Of a stretch of 64,000 nucleotides of DNA, positions 1 to 9,490 are shown one piece after another. Position numbers and translations under genes: made by a program. Every line of letters starts with the position of its first letter. Position 1 is the first letter of the stretch. The DNA comes from Geomesophilobacter sediminis (GTDB lineage Bacteria > Desulfobacterota > Desulfuromonadia > Geobacterales > Geobacteraceae). Location: positions 328,603 to 392,602 of the forward strand of contig NZ_JAEMHM010000002.1 of NCBI RefSeq assembly GCF_016458275.1. The letters run 5' to 3'. Below the pieces are notes generated by a model, which was given only the letters and a program-made list of their open reading frames with translations, had not been told where the DNA came from and ran no database searches.

Positions 1-1
1 G

Positions 2-166
2 ACCGCCAACGACATCGACGGCTGGGACTCGCTCACCCACATCAACCTGATCACGGCGATCGAGGCCGAGTTCCGGATCCGCTTCACCCAGACCGAACTG
101 CTTGCTGCCAAAAATGTCGCCGACCTGCTCGCCACCATCGAGAGCAAACTCGCTCCGTCGGCGTGA
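2..166 (+). CDS. acyl carrier protein, 3' end only
   Basis: This reading frame enters from the left edge and codes for the last 54 residues of a small carrier protein. The segment DGWDSLTHINL matches the phosphopantetheine attachment motif of acyl carrier proteins, with the serine of DS as the likely modified residue. The following helix-rich tail fits the family. In exosortase/PEP-CTERM exopolysaccharide loci an acyl carrier protein commonly lies near acyl-CoA ligase genes, which agrees with the prsK and prsR genes downstream. The start codon is outside the window. Confidence 0.8.
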   Translation, partial: TANDIDGWDSLTHINLITAIEAEFRIRFTQTELLAAKNVADLLATIESKLAPSA

Positions 167-253
167 TCGGACCTCCAAGTTAGGGATTTTCTTGACCTGC
201 GGATTGTCTTAACCTGAACCCCCTAATTAAATACCGGCTTCGGCCTTTGCGGT

Positions 254-298
254 ACCCCCGCGATCCACCGCGCAGGAAAACTGCCGGGGGATCTTTTT
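254..298 (+). terminator. possible rho-independent terminator
   Basis: A CCCCC/GGGGG stem with a long GC-rich loop is followed by TTTTT and, a few bases later, a second T-run. It lies in the 292-base gap after the carrier protein gene. The loop is large, so folding is uncertain. Confidence 0.4.
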
Positions 299-458
299 GT
301 GCGTTTTTTCAGCCTGTTATTGCCTTGGAGGGGGAAGTTGGTGTATTGTGACGCCTGCTTATTTAAAGTGATTCAGCAGGATGCCGATACGTTTGACATG
401 ATTCATGAGCTGTTTGCCGGTTCTCGCAGGGCCGGAACTTAACTAACGGAGGGAAGAT

Positions 459-1745
459 ATGGTTTCAAAGCGCGTTATCTCCGTCATCGGACTCGGCTAT
501 GTCGGGCTGCCGGTGGCGGTTGCTTTTGGAAAGGTGCGCCGCACCGTAGGTTTTGACATCAACGCCACCCGGATCGCGGAACTCAAGGATGGCCACGACC
601 GGACCGGCGAGGTCGCCCGCGAGGATCTGCTGAGCGCCGATATCCTCTTTACCAACAGCATCGATGAGCTCAAACGCGCCGATTTCCATATCGTCGCCGT
701 TCCCACCCCGATCGACGACGCCAACCAGCCGGACCTCACCCTCATGTACCGCGCCTCCGAAACCGTCGGCAAGGCGCTCAAAAAGGGGGACATCGTCGTC
801 TACGAGTCGACCGTTTACCCCGGCGTGACCGAGGAGGAGTGCCTCCCGATCCTGGAGAAGGTCTCCGGTCTCAAGGGCGGGGTCGATTTCACCGTCGGCT
901 ACAGCCCGGAACGGATCAACCCCGGCGACAAGGAGCACACCTTCACCAAGATCAAGAAGGTCGTCTCCGGCCAGGACGATGAGACCCTGGAGATCGTCGC
1001 CGACGTCTACTCCTCGGTGGTCACCGCCGGGGTGCATCGCGCGCCGAGCATCAAGGTGGCCGAGGCGGCGAAGGTCATCGAGAACACCCAGCGTGACCTC
1101 AACATCGCGCTCATGAACGAGCTTGCCCTCATTTTCGACCGGATGGGTATCGACACCAGCGCCGTCCTCACGGCGGCCGGCACCAAGTGGAACTTCCTCA
1201 AATTCACCCCCGGGCTCGTCGGCGGACACTGCATCGGGGTCGATCCCTACTACCTCACCCACAAGGCGGAGAAGCTCGGCTACATCCCGCAGGTGATCCT
1301 CGCCGGAAGGCGGATCAACGACGGCATGGGGAAATTCGTCGCCCAGCGCGCGGTAAAGGAGATCATCCATTCCGGGCATCAGGTGCTCGGCTGCCGGGTA
1401 ACCGTCTTGGGGCTCACCTTCAAGGAGGACTGCCCGGATCTGCGCAACTCCAAGGTCATCGACATCATCAACGAGCTTTTGGACTACGGAATCGAGGTTC
1501 AGGTCTGCGACCCGCTGGCCGATGCCAATGAGGCGCGCCACGAGTACGGGATCGACCTCGTTCCGCAAAAGGACCTGAAGCCGGCGGTTGCGGTGATCGC
1601 CGCGGTGGCTCATGCGCAGTACCGCCGGATGTCGCCGGGCGAATTGACCGCGTTGATGACCGAACGGCCGGTTCTCGTCGACGTGAAGGGCGTTTACGAC
1701 CGGGATGCGCTGCAGGGGCACGGCATCCGTGTCTGGAACCTGTAA
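459..1745 (+). CDS. tviB: UDP-N-acetylglucosamine 6-dehydrogenase (TviB/WbpO type)
   Basis: This 428-residue protein belongs to the UDP-glucose/GDP-mannose dehydrogenase family, which oxidises the C6 hydroxyl of a nucleotide sugar to a uronic acid using NAD. The N-terminus has the Rossmann motif GLGYVGLP. The segment [17 protein letters not shown] carries the catalytic cysteine at residue 258. The C-terminal UDP-binding domain includes [14 protein letters not shown]. The length is normal for the family, and the closest named type is the Vi-polysaccharide TviB group. The start is the ATG behind a GGAGGG ribosome site. The stop lies one base before the next gene, a sugar epimerase, so the two probably work in sequence to make an aminouronic acid precursor for exopolysaccharide. 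The exact sugar is inferred. Confidence 0.88.
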   Translation: MVSKRVISVIGLGYVGLPVAVAFGKVRRTVGFDINATRIAELKDGHDRTGEVAREDLLSADILFTNSIDELKRADFHIVAVPTPIDDANQPDLTLMYRASETVGKALKKGDIVVYESTVYPGVTEEECLPILEKVSGLKGGVDFTVGYSPERINPGDKEHTFTKIKKVVSGQDDETLEIVADVYSSVVTAGVHRAPSIKVAEAAKVIENTQRDLNIALMNELALIFDRMGIDTSAVLTAAGTKWNFLKFTPGLVGGHCIGVDPYYLTHKAEKLGYIPQVILAGRRINDGMGKFVAQRAVKEIIHSGHQVLGCRVTVLGLTFKEDCPDLRNSKVIDIINELLDYGIEVQVCDPLADANEARHEYGIDLVPQKDLKPAVAVIAAVAHAQYRRMSPGELTALMTERPVLVDVKGVYDRDALQGHGIRVWNL

Positions 1746-1746
1746 C

Positions 1747-2784
1747 ATGGCCGGTCATATCGACGCAATCAAGGAGAACCTGGTCCGGGAGCCGCGCACC
1801 TGGCTCGTTACCGGCGTCGCCGGGTTCATCGGCTCCAACCTGCTTGAGGCGCTCCTCGAGCTGGACCAGCGGGTGGTCGGGCTGGACAACTTCTCCACCG
1901 GGAAACCGGAAAACCTGGCCGAGGTTGCCGCGACGGTGACCCCCGAGCGCTGGGCGCGCTTTGCCTTTGTCGAGGGGGACATCCGGAACCTGGAGACCTG
2001 CCGCACGGTCTGCTCCGGTGCCGATTTCGTGCTGCACGAGGCTGCGCTCGGATCGGTCCCCCGTTCGCTGGAGGACCCGATCCGCAGCAACGACAGCAAC
2101 GTCACCGGCTTTTTGAACCTGCTGGTTGCCGCCCGCGATGCCGGGGTGAAGCGTTTTGTCTACGCCGCGAGCAGCTCCACCTACGGCGACCATCCCGGCC
2201 TGCCCAAGGTGGAGGACCGGATCGGCAAGCCGCTCTCCCCCTATGCGGTGACCAAGTACGTGAACGAACTCTACGCCGAGGTCTTCGCCTCGGCCTACGG
2301 GATGCAGAACGTGGGACTGCGGTACTTCAACGTCTTCGGCCCGCGCCAGGATCCCGACGGCGCCTATGCGGCGGTCATTCCGCGCTGGATCAAGGCGCTG
2401 ATCACCGGCGTGCCGGTCCGCATCAACGGGACCGGCGAGACCAGCCGGGACTTCTGTTACGTCCAAAACGTGGTCCAGATGAATCTCCTGGCGGCAACCA
2501 CGGCCGATCCGGCAGCGGTGAACCAGGTGTACAACGTGGCGGTGAACGCCCGGACCTCGCTCAATGAGCTCTACGACCTGCTGTGCGGGAAGCTGACGCC
2601 GCATTTCCCCGCCCTTCGGGGGCGCCGCCCCGAGTACGGCGACTTCCGCAAGGGGGACGTCCTGCATTCCCAGGCGGACATTTCCAAGGCGGCACGGCTG
2701 CTCGGCTATCAGCCGACGCATACCATCGATCAGGGACTGGACCAGGCGCTGCAATGGTACATCAACGCCCTGGGCGGGAAGTAA
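1747..2784 (+). CDS. NAD-dependent sugar epimerase, SDR family (WbpP/TviC-like)
   Basis: This 345-residue extended short-chain dehydrogenase probably interconverts the C4 hydroxyl of a UDP-N-acetylhexosamine or its uronic acid. The cofactor motif GVAGFIGSN is near residue 23. The catalytic SSS plus YAVTK pair, in ASSSTYGD and [11 protein letters not shown], is intact. The motif [12 protein letters not shown] is typical of this epimerase group. The ATG start is one base after the stop of the dehydrogenase gene, so the pair is translationally linked. The ATG lies within the previous gene's stop context and no separate promoter is visible. Substrate assignment to the WbpP/TviC subgroup is by overall resemblance only. 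Confidence 0.85.
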   Translation: MAGHIDAIKENLVREPRTWLVTGVAGFIGSNLLEALLELDQRVVGLDNFSTGKPENLAEVAATVTPERWARFAFVEGDIRNLETCRTVCSGADFVLHEAALGSVPRSLEDPIRSNDSNVTGFLNLLVAARDAGVKRFVYAASSSTYGDHPGLPKVEDRIGKPLSPYAVTKYVNELYAEVFASAYGMQNVGLRYFNVFGPRQDPDGAYAAVIPRWIKALITGVPVRINGTGETSRDFCYVQNVVQMNLLAATTADPAAVNQVYNVAVNARTSLNELYDLLCGKLTPHFPALRGRRPEYGDFRKGDVLHSQADISKAARLLGYQPTHTIDQGLDQALQWYINALGGK

Positions 2785-2797
2785 CGGAGAAACGTCA

Positions 2798-4861
2798 TTG
2801 GTAGTTACGCTGATTTCCATCATCGTGCTTTTGGCCTTCTCGGTCCAGGCGGTGCTGCGCAAACGCAACCACACGGGGCTCTACCTTACCGCGCCGCTGT
2901 TCATGACCGCGCTGCTCGAACTCTTCGACCTCTGTGCCCTCACCGGGGTCGTTCCTTCCGTCCCCTGGAAGAATTTGAGCGGCGTCGTCGAGGGGGTCCT
3001 CCCGCACCTGTGGCTGGTCTGCAGCCTCACCTACGCCCGGGCCGAGGCTCCCGGCGGGCTCGGCTGGCGCCTCAAGGGGTTCATCGGGGCGGCCTCGCTC
3101 CTTTGCCTGGTGCCGCTGCTCTTTCCGGCGGGAGCCATCTATTACGCCCCCGATTTTCCGGCGGAACGGCTGCTGTTTCTCTCCAACGTAGGCTTCATCT
3201 ATTACGTGGTGATCATGGTGATCCTGGTCGCCGCGCTGATCAACCTCGAGCACACCCTGACCTACGCGGGGCCCGAGGCGCTCTGGCGTGTCAAGCTCGA
3301 TCTCGTCGCTTTGGGCAGCATGCTCGCGGTGATGATCTTCTATTACAGCCACGCCCTGCTGTACCGCACCATCAACATGGAATACGTGCCGCTGCGCTCG
3401 GTCATGTTCGTCGTGGCGGTGGGGATGATGACCTACTCCCGGACCCACTGGAGGGGAGGGGCCCGTATCACCGTTTCGCGTACCGTGGCGTACCGTTCGG
3501 TGACCTTTGCCGTGGTCGCGCTTTACCTCATCCTGCTCGGGGGACTCGGCGAGGGGATGCGGCACTTCGGGCCGCTCTTTCCGAGGGTGGTTACCGTCTC
3601 GCTTGCTTTCCTGCTCGGGATGGGGCTCTTGATGGTGCTCCTTTCCCCCCGGGTCATGCGGGAGGTAAAGGTTTACCTGCACAAGAACTTCTACCAGAGC
3701 AAGTTCGACTACCGGGCTCAATGGCTGAGCCTCACCGAGCGGCTCGCCACCTTTGACAGCGAAAACGACCTCATGAAAAAGGTGCTCGTGGCCTACTGCG
3801 ACACCTTCGGCGTCAAGGGGGGAGGGCTCTTCCTGCACCAGCCCGGCTGTGGCTGGTATTGCGCCACGTCGGTTCGCGAGATGGAATCGGTGCACGAGAT
3901 CCTGCCCGAGGACAACCTGCTGGTCGCCTACCTTAAGGACCGGCGCTGGGTCTTTTTCCGCCAGGACGATAATCCCGCGATTCTGGCCGAAAGCGGGGAG
4001 TTTCTCGACCGGCACCGGATCTCCTTCGTGATCCCGCTTTTTGCCGCCGACTCGTTCATCGGATTCATCGTCTTGGGGGAACTGGTGGCCCCGGACGAAT
4101 CGTTCCGTTACGAGGATTTCGACCTGATGAAGACGATGGCCCGGCAGGCGTCGCTCGCCATCCAGCACCAGCACCTCTCCCAGGAGCTGACCCAGGCAAA
4201 ATCCCTGGAGGCGGTGGGAAACCTCGCCACCTTCGTGGTGCACGACCTGAAAAATCAGCTGGCGACGGTCTCCCTGATCGTGGAGAACGCCCGCCAGCAC
4301 ATCCACAACCCCGAGTTCCAGCAGGACCTGCTGGTCTCGTTGGGAAACACCGTGGAAAAGATGCAGCGCCTGATCGGCAGGCTCAGAAACCTCGGCGAGA
4401 GCGAGTTCTTCGCCCTCAAGTCGGTCGACCTTCTGGAGCTCTGCCGCAAGTGCGCCAAGGTGATGGGGGAGGGGGTCGCCGTCAACGGCACCTCCCAGTT
4501 CGTTCCGGTGGACGAGGGTGAGATCCAGAAAGTGGTGCTGAACCTGATCATTAACGGCATCGAGGCTTCCCAGGGGGCACGTGATGTGCAAGTTGAAGTC
4601 GGGTTCCAGAAGGCCCCCTTCATCCGGGTCTCCGACCACGGGTGCGGCATGTCTCCCGCTTTTTTGCGCACCCAGCTCTTCATGCCGTTTCAGACCACCA
4701 AGAAAAAAGGTCTCGGGATCGGACTGTACCAGTGCCGCCAGATTGTCGAGGCGCACGGTGGCCGGATCGAGGTGAAAAGCGTGGAAGGGAAGGGGTCCGA
4801 CTTCACCATCTGGTTTCCCCCGCCCGAGCCCGGCGCCGCTGGGCTTGCGGCAGTAGCCTAG
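2798..4861 (+). CDS. prsK: PEP-CTERM system histidine kinase PrsK
   Basis: This 687-residue membrane sensor kinase has about eight or nine hydrophobic segments in its first 280 residues, a GAF-like domain at about 330-460 and a kinase core at about 470-680. The H box reads VVHDLKNQ with the phospho-accepting His at about residue 482. The N box NLIINGIEAS and the glycine boxes DHGCGM and GLGIGL are present. This architecture is that of PrsK, which partners the sigma-54 activator PrsR in exosortase systems. The start is a TTG eight bases after GGAG. The prsR gene follows after ten bases. The signal sensed is unknown. Confidence 0.9.
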   Translation: MVVTLISIIVLLAFSVQAVLRKRNHTGLYLTAPLFMTALLELFDLCALTGVVPSVPWKNLSGVVEGVLPHLWLVCSLTYARAEAPGGLGWRLKGFIGAASLLCLVPLLFPAGAIYYAPDFPAERLLFLSNVGFIYYVVIMVILVAALINLEHTLTYAGPEALWRVKLDLVALGSMLAVMIFYYSHALLYRTINMEYVPLRSVMFVVAVGMMTYSRTHWRGGARITVSRTVAYRSVTFAVVALYLILLGGLGEGMRHFGPLFPRVVTVSLAFLLGMGLLMVLLSPRVMREVKVYLHKNFYQSKFDYRAQWLSLTERLATFDSENDLMKKVLVAYCDTFGVKGGGLFLHQPGCGWYCATSVREMESVHEILPEDNLLVAYLKDRRWVFFRQDDNPAILAESGEFLDRHRISFVIPLFAADSFIGFIVLGELVAPDESFRYEDFDLMKTMARQASLAIQHQHLSQELTQAKSLEAVGNLATFVVHDLKNQLATVSLIVENARQHIHNPEFQQDLLVSLGNTVEKMQRLIGRLRNLGESEFFALKSVDLLELCRKCAKVMGEGVAVNGTSQFVPVDEGEIQKVVLNLIINGIEASQGARDVQVEVGFQKAPFIRVSDHGCGMSPAFLRTQLFMPFQTTKKKGLGIGLYQCRQIVEAHGGRIEVKSVEGKGSDFTIWFPPPEPGAAGLAAVA

Positions 4862-4871
4862 GAGGATTTTC

Positions 4872-6242
4872 GTGAACAGACTGCTCATAGTAGACGACGA
4901 CCAGGACATCCGGCAGCAGCTCAAATGGGGGCTGGGGCAGGATTTCACCCTCCATCTTGCCGGCGACGCCGATGAGGCGATCCATCTTTTCCGCAACGAG
5001 AAGCCGTCGGTGGTGGTGCTCGACCTCGGCCTTCCCCCGCAGGTCGAAACCTCCGAGGTGGGATTCCAGCTTCTGGAACAGATGCTCGAGATCGAGCCGC
5101 TGACCAAGGTGATCATGCTCACCGGCAACAACGAGCGGGAAAACGCCCTGCGCGCCCTGCGCATGGGAGCCTGCGACTTCTATGCAAAGCCTCCGGTCCT
5201 GAGCGAACTGAAAGTGATCATCTCGCGGGCCTTCCACCTGGCCGAGATCGACCGGCAGAACCGGAGCCTGCAGCAGGAGGGGGAGGCGCCGGAAGAGACC
5301 TGGGGGATGATCGGGAACTCCCCGGAAATGCGCGAGGTTTTCGCCACCATCCGGAAGGTGGCCGCATCCAACGCGCCGGTTTTGATCACCGGGGAAAGCG
5401 GCACCGGGAAGGAACTCGTGGCCGGTGCGGTCCACCAGGCGAGTCTGCGGCGCAAGGGGCCGTTCGTGCCGATCAACTGCGGTGCGATCCCGGAGAACCT
5501 CCTGGAATCTGAGCTGTTCGGCCATGAGCGGGGTGCCTTTACCGGCGCCCATGCCGCCGTCTCCGGTAAACTATCCCTCGCCCACAAGGGGACCCTTTTC
5601 CTGGACGAGATCGGCGAGTTGCCGGTCAATCTGCAGGTGAAGCTCCTCCGTTTCCTGCAGGAGGGGACCGTCCAGCGGGTCGGCGGGCGGGATGTGATTT
5701 CCATCGATGCCCGTACCACCTGCGCCACCAACGTCGACATCCCCAAGGCGATCCAGGAGGGGAGGTTCCGGGAGGATCTCTACTACCGGATCGGTGTGAT
5801 CAACATCAAGCTGCCACCGCTTCGGGAGCGCGGGGACGACGTCCTGCACATTGCCGACAATTTCATCCGGCACTACGCCCGGGAGAACAACAAGAAAAAC
5901 GTCCGGTTCTCTCCGGCCGGTCTGAACTTCCTCAAGAAGCATCCCTGGCCCGGCAACGTCCGGGAACTGCGCAATCGGGTGCAACGGGCGGTGATCATGT
6001 GCGAGGGGACGACCATCGGGCCGCTGGATCTGGGCTGTGACGCGCTGCCGGCCGAGGCGCCCGAACCGCAAAAGCTGAAGCTCTCGCTGCGCGAGGCGCG
6101 CGAGAATGTGGAGCGGGAGATGATCAAGGCCGCCATCGAGCGGCAATCGGGGAACATCCTGAAGGCGGCCGAGGAGTTGGGCGTGAGCCGTCCGACGCTC
6201 TACGACCTGATGAAGAAGCTTTCCATTAACCCGAACGGGTAG
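4872..6242 (+). CDS. prsR: PEP-CTERM system response regulator PrsR (sigma-54 activator)
   Basis: This 456-residue NtrC-type regulator has a receiver domain with the phosphorylatable Asp51 in VVLDLGLPP. Its AAA+ domain spans about residues 145-375, with GESGTGKE (Walker A), the sigma-54 contact loop GAFTGA and TLFLDEIGEL (Walker B). A Fis-type helix-turn-helix at about 410-450 includes LGVSRPTLYDLMKKL. It should activate RNA polymerase containing RpoN at enhancer sites. The GTG start follows TAGGAGGA by six bases, and the gene is co-transcribed with prsK. Likely targets in this window are the PEP-CTERM gene at 6640 and the minus-strand run starting at 16930, both preceded by sigma-54 promoters and a shared dyad. 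Confidence 0.92.
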   Translation: MNRLLIVDDDQDIRQQLKWGLGQDFTLHLAGDADEAIHLFRNEKPSVVVLDLGLPPQVETSEVGFQLLEQMLEIEPLTKVIMLTGNNERENALRALRMGACDFYAKPPVLSELKVIISRAFHLAEIDRQNRSLQQEGEAPEETWGMIGNSPEMREVFATIRKVAASNAPVLITGESGTGKELVAGAVHQASLRRKGPFVPINCGAIPENLLESELFGHERGAFTGAHAAVSGKLSLAHKGTLFLDEIGELPVNLQVKLLRFLQEGTVQRVGGRDVISIDARTTCATNVDIPKAIQEGRFREDLYYRIGVINIKLPPLRERGDDVLHIADNFIRHYARENNKKNVRFSPAGLNFLKKHPWPGNVRELRNRVQRAVIMCEGTTIGPLDLGCDALPAEAPEPQKLKLSLREARENVEREMIKAAIERQSGNILKAAEELGVSRPTLYDLMKKLSINPNG

Positions 6243-6331
6243 TGCAACCAAGGTAAAGGGAGGCCGCAGCGGCTCTTCTTTTTTGCCCGATGCATTAAGC
6301 ACAACGATTTGGACGGTACGATAGGTATCCT

Positions 6332-6364
6332 GAAAAGGGGAGCAGTTCTGCTCCCCTTTTCCTA
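6332..6364 (+). terminator. rho-independent terminator after prsR
   Basis: The arms AAAAGGGGAGCAG and CTGCTCCCCTTTT form a near-perfect hairpin that ends in a T-run, about 90 bases after the prsR stop. Confidence 0.85.
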
Positions 6365-6414
6365 TCAAAACGGGTAGGTTGTGGTGTTCTGACCTGTGGG
6401 TGGATCTTGGTGTC

Positions 6415-6432
6415 TGTAAGAATTTTCGACAT
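6415..6432 (+). promoter_or_regulatory. candidate PrsR enhancer dyad, copy 1
   Basis: The 18-mer TGTAAGAATTTTCGACAT has the form TGTM-N9-GACA, a dyad. A second copy lies 97 bases downstream, and a third precedes the other sigma-54 promoter of the window. Binding by PrsR is inferred. Confidence 0.55.
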
Positions 6433-6511
6433 GTCTGAGATCCTTCCCGCCGGCAAACGAACTTAAAACCCTAAAATTCAAGGCTATTGGCGGATTGGAG
6501 TTTGCATTAAC

Positions 6512-6529
6512 TGTCAGGATTTTCGACAT
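6512..6529 (+). promoter_or_regulatory. candidate PrsR enhancer dyad, copy 2
   Basis: TGTCAGGATTTTCGACAT differs from copy 1 at only two positions and starts 69 bases upstream of the -24 element at 6581. This is a typical enhancer distance for a sigma-54 activator. Confidence 0.58.
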
Positions 6530-6580
6530 TCATTATTTTACCCATAATCTCTTTCTCGTGATTACACGTAGTTGCGTGCT

Positions 6581-6596
6581 TGGCACCTTCCTTGCT
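6581..6596 (+). promoter_or_regulatory. sigma-54 (RpoN) promoter
   Basis: TGGCAC, five bases, TTGCT gives exact -24 GG and -12 GC elements with the correct ten-base spacing. It lies 44 bases before the start of the PEP-CTERM gene. Confidence 0.9.
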
Positions 6597-6639
6597 GGTC
6601 GTGGGTACCCGATGCATTTTTTGTTGATAAGGAGTGGCG

Positions 6640-7329
6640 ATGAAAACGATAAAAAGCTTGATCCTGGGAGCCCTCCTTATGGGCGCCACCTCAGCCCATG
6701 CACTTAGCCTCGATTACAATACGGTTATCTCAGGGGCGATACCGGACGGGACGCTACCTTGGTTGACCGCCACCTTTTCGGATGTGACCCAAAAGGTGAA
6801 TGGCGTTAATACCAACGGCGTACTCATGGTGTTACGAGCACCAGGGCTCACCGGGTCCTCCGATTTCGTGACGGAATGGGATTTCAACTCGAAACTGAGT
6901 ACCCTGGCCGGATTGCAGCATGTCGACACCCTGACCGGAACCCAGTTGAAAAGCTTTGCTGCCGGCAGCGATATCGTTCATGGCGGTACAGGGGCTCTGT
7001 TTGACATGGACTTCATCTTCTGCTCATCGGCTTCCCAATCGAAGCGTTTCGACGGTGGCGATATCGCCTCGGTCTTCCTGTATGGGGTGAACGGGCTCAC
7101 CGCCGACAGCTTCAACGCGTACAGTGACCCGATCGACAAGGCCTATCTTTCGGAGGCACACATCCAGGGGATTACCAACCTTACCGGTAGTTCAACCTGG
7201 GTCATCCCCGGTGAAGACAATGGCAGCGGTGGCGGCGGTGGGACCCCGGTAGTTCCCGAGCCGGGTACGGCACTACTGCTCGGTGCTGGCATGGCTGGAC
7301 TCGCCTTGTACCGCCGGACGAGAAAGTAA
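6640..7329 (+). CDS. PEP-CTERM domain exported protein
   Basis: This 229-residue protein begins with a signal peptide of about 24 residues ending in HA-LS. It ends with the exosortase sorting signal VPEPGTALLLGAGMAGLALY followed by RRTRK. The exosortase is expected to cleave at the VPEP motif after export and release or anchor the protein at the cell surface. The body is rich in Ser, Thr, Asp and Gly with a glycine/serine linker before the sorting signal, and I recognise no catalytic domain. The ATG follows AAGGAG. It has its own sigma-54 promoter and terminator and lies directly after prsK-prsR, so it is a probable PrsR target. Confidence 0.88.
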   Translation: MKTIKSLILGALLMGATSAHALSLDYNTVISGAIPDGTLPWLTATFSDVTQKVNGVNTNGVLMVLRAPGLTGSSDFVTEWDFNSKLSTLAGLQHVDTLTGTQLKSFAAGSDIVHGGTGALFDMDFIFCSSASQSKRFDGGDIASVFLYGVNGLTADSFNAYSDPIDKAYLSEAHIQGITNLTGSSTWVIPGEDNGSGGGGGTPVVPEPGTALLLGAGMAGLALYRRTRK

Positions 7330-7347
7330 AACAGAGCAATAAGCAGC

Positions 7348-7380
7348 AAAGAGGGGGAGCACGACGTGCTCCCCCTCTTT
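7348..7380 (+). terminator. rho-independent terminator after the PEP-CTERM gene
   Basis: AAAGAGGGGGAGCAC pairs with GTGCTCCCCCTCTTT in a long perfect stem 20 bases after the stop codon. Both flanks could serve either strand. Confidence 0.85.
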
Positions 7381-7557
7381 GCTTTGCACCCGGAAGGGCG
7401 CATGGCGCATCTCAGAAGCTATCCCGAAACTCCTACCGGTGGCACGGTAATGTCCGGGGATTTTCCTTTCGGGTGCGGTGGCTCGATGCCGCTGGCAGGT
7501 TCGGGATTGGCGCCCTCTGCCGCGGGTGTCGGAAAAATTTTCACCAACGCTGAAACC

Positions 7558-7586
7558 AGAAAGGGGAGCTCAAAGCTCCCCTTTCT
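7558..7586 (-). terminator. rho-independent terminator after the subtilase gene
   Basis: AGAAAGGGGAGCT and AGCTCCCCTTTCT form a perfect stem, about 50 bases past the stop of the minus-strand protease gene. The rest of the 7330-7638 gap shows nothing I recognise. Confidence 0.75.
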
Positions 7587-7638
7587 GCTTATGTGTTCAG
7601 GTTGTGGCTGACCGGCCCTTGCGGCCGGACTGCGGTTG

Positions 7639-9414
7639 CTAACGGTTTACCGCGATCGAGGTGCTTCCCTGGTTACCTGCGGCATCGTAGGCGATTATCT
7701 GGAGGGTATGCGGGCCGGTGGCAACTTTCTGCAGGTTCCAGTTATAGTTCAAGGCATTGGAGGTGGAAGTGCTCTTGAGGACACCGTCGATGTAAAGCTC
7801 CATTCGGGTCACGCCCACGTTGTCGCTGCTGCTGGATTTAACCACGGTCGACTTGAGTCCGGAGAGGGATGATCCATTGCCGGGGGAGGTAAACCAAGCC
7901 GTAGGCGCCGCCAAATCCTGCCCGTTGCTGACGTTTACCGTGATGGTACTGGTGCCGATATTTCCGGCAGCGTCATATCCCATCGCTTCCAGGGTGTGGC
8001 TCCCGTTGGTCAGCTGGGTGGTATCGATGAGATAGGTGTACGGACTTGAGGTGTCGGTTCCCACGAGGTTGCCGTCGCTGTAGAGCTCCACCTTGGTGAC
8101 CCCGACGTCGTCAGTGGCCGAAACAGTCACCGTGGCCGAACCGGACAGGGACGCCCCGGTCAAGGGTGAGCCGAAGGAGACGGTCGGTGCATTGGTATCG
8201 GTATGCGGAACGTAGGTCTGGGCTGCCGATAAGGTTTTCGCTAGGTTGATCCTTCCGTAGCCGAAGGACTGGTCAAAGCCGGGGGTCCCGAGGTCATCGG
8301 CGTTCTGGATCAAAAGCGCCTTCACGTCCTGATTGCTGAGGGCTGGATTGACCGAAAGGGCCAGGGCCGCTGCACCCGCGGCCAGCGGGGATGAAAACGA
8401 GGTTCCCTGCCAAGCACCGTAGCCACCGCCGTTGTTGGTGGTGTAAATGTACGAACCCGGGGCGGAAAGGGTGATCCAGGAACCATAATTGGAAAAGCTG
8501 GAGAGATTATCGTTCTGGTCGGTCGAGGAGACGGCGATTGCATTGGTGCAGGCAGCAGGGTAGTAGGGGGTGGAGGTGCTGTTGTTCATGGCACTCACGA
8601 AGACGAGTGCCCCCTTGTTCCAGGCATAATTTACCGCGTTTTGCAGCGTGGAGGAGGCGCTGGAGCCGCCGATGCTGACGTTGATGATTCTGACTCCATG
8701 ATCTACTGCGAACGTGATGCCGTTGGCGATGTTGCTGTAACTGGCGCTGTCGTTGGCGTCGAGCACGACGATGGGCATGATCGGGTTCTGCCAGGCCACA
8801 CCTGCGACGCCGATCCCGTTGTTACCGGTTGCGGCCGCGGTTCCGGCGACCGCCGTTCCGTGCCCCAGGACGTCGTGGGTGTCGGTAGTGCTGTTCAGGA
8901 AGTTGTACCCGGTGATGAGCCTGCTGGAAAGGTCGGGATGGGTCGGATCGACCCCCGAATCTACGATAGCGATCGGGACCGAGGCCGAGCCGGTAGTGAT
9001 ATCCCAACCGGTGGGAGCGGAGATCTTCGGCAGGTGCCACTGAGAAGGGTAGGAAAGGTCGTTGGGAACGCCGCCGCCGCTGGCCAGGAAGTTTTCTTCC
9101 ACGAATTTCACGTGCGTGTTCTTCGCAAGTGCGCTCTTAATCTGTGCCAAAGCCTGGGGAGGAACCTTGATTCTCTTCACGTGGATGGCGTTGATGTCTT
9201 CCACCACCGTGGCTCCATGGCCGCGAACGACATTTTCGGCATCCGCCTGGGAGACGCCGCCCACGAACTGAACCAGGAGCTCGTCCTCGAGGTAATCTGC
9301 TTTGGCCGAGGGGGGCGCTGCGGAGGCTGCGTTTGCGCCGAGGCCGATGGCAATGAGGGTGAAGGTTGCTGCGGCGAGGGATGCGAGGTTTGGTTTGCGG
9401 GTTGAAAAGGTCAC
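7639..9414 (-). CDS. secreted subtilisin-like serine protease (S8) with two Ig-like domains
   Basis: This 591-residue protein has a signal peptide ending near ANAASA and an inhibitor-like prodomain to about residue 115. The S8 catalytic domain shows Asp in AIVDSGVDPTHP (about 149), His in GHGTAVAGTAAA (about 182) and Ser in GTSFSSPLAAG (about 336). Two Ig-like repeats follow, each with the motif DDVGVTKVELY or DNVGVTRMELY and ending in DAAGN. The start is a GTG six bases after GGAGGT; the frame extends further upstream, but that part overlaps the riboswitch. It is a secreted or surface protease. The S8 protease OzpA that matures the nanowire cytochrome OmcZ in Geobacter is a possible functional analogue, which is speculation. 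Expression is under a GEMM riboswitch. Confidence 0.88.
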   Translation of the reverse strand: MTFSTRKPNLASLAAATFTLIAIGLGANAASAAPPSAKADYLEDELLVQFVGGVSQADAENVVRGHGATVVEDINAIHVKRIKVPPQALAQIKSALAKNTHVKFVEENFLASGGGVPNDLSYPSQWHLPKISAPTGWDITTGSASVPIAIVDSGVDPTHPDLSSRLITGYNFLNSTTDTHDVLGHGTAVAGTAAATGNNGIGVAGVAWQNPIMPIVVLDANDSASYSNIANGITFAVDHGVRIINVSIGGSSASSTLQNAVNYAWNKGALVFVSAMNNSTSTPYYPAACTNAIAVSSTDQNDNLSSFSNYGSWITLSAPGSYIYTTNNGGGYGAWQGTSFSSPLAAGAAALALSVNPALSNQDVKALLIQNADDLGTPGFDQSFGYGRINLAKTLSAAQTYVPHTDTNAPTVSFGSPLTGASLSGSATVTVSATDDVGVTKVELYSDGNLVGTDTSSPYTYLIDTTQLTNGSHTLEAMGYDAAGNIGTSTITVNVSNGQDLAAPTAWFTSPGNGSSLSGLKSTVVKSSSSDNVGVTRMELYIDGVLKSTSTSNALNYNWNLQKVATGPHTLQIIAYDAAGNQGSTSIAVNR

Positions 9415-9444
9415 GGGTCCACCTCCGAAATCTTGTTTCCGGCC

Positions 9445-9490
9445 AATAAAAACAGGGCACCGGAGAATCAGAGGGAGGTGGTCCCTGTTT
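9445..9490 (-). terminator. expression-platform terminator of the GEMM riboswitch
   Basis: Read on the minus strand, CAGGGACC and GGTGCCCTG form a stem followed by TTTTTATT, directly after the aptamer and before the protease ribosome site. It suggests ligand-controlled transcription termination. Confidence 0.7.

Noticed and set aside
2795..5164. 789-codon frame on the minus strand
   Set aside because: Lies opposite prsK and the start of prsR, which have full kinase and receiver motifs. The antisense product is His/Glu-rich without structure.
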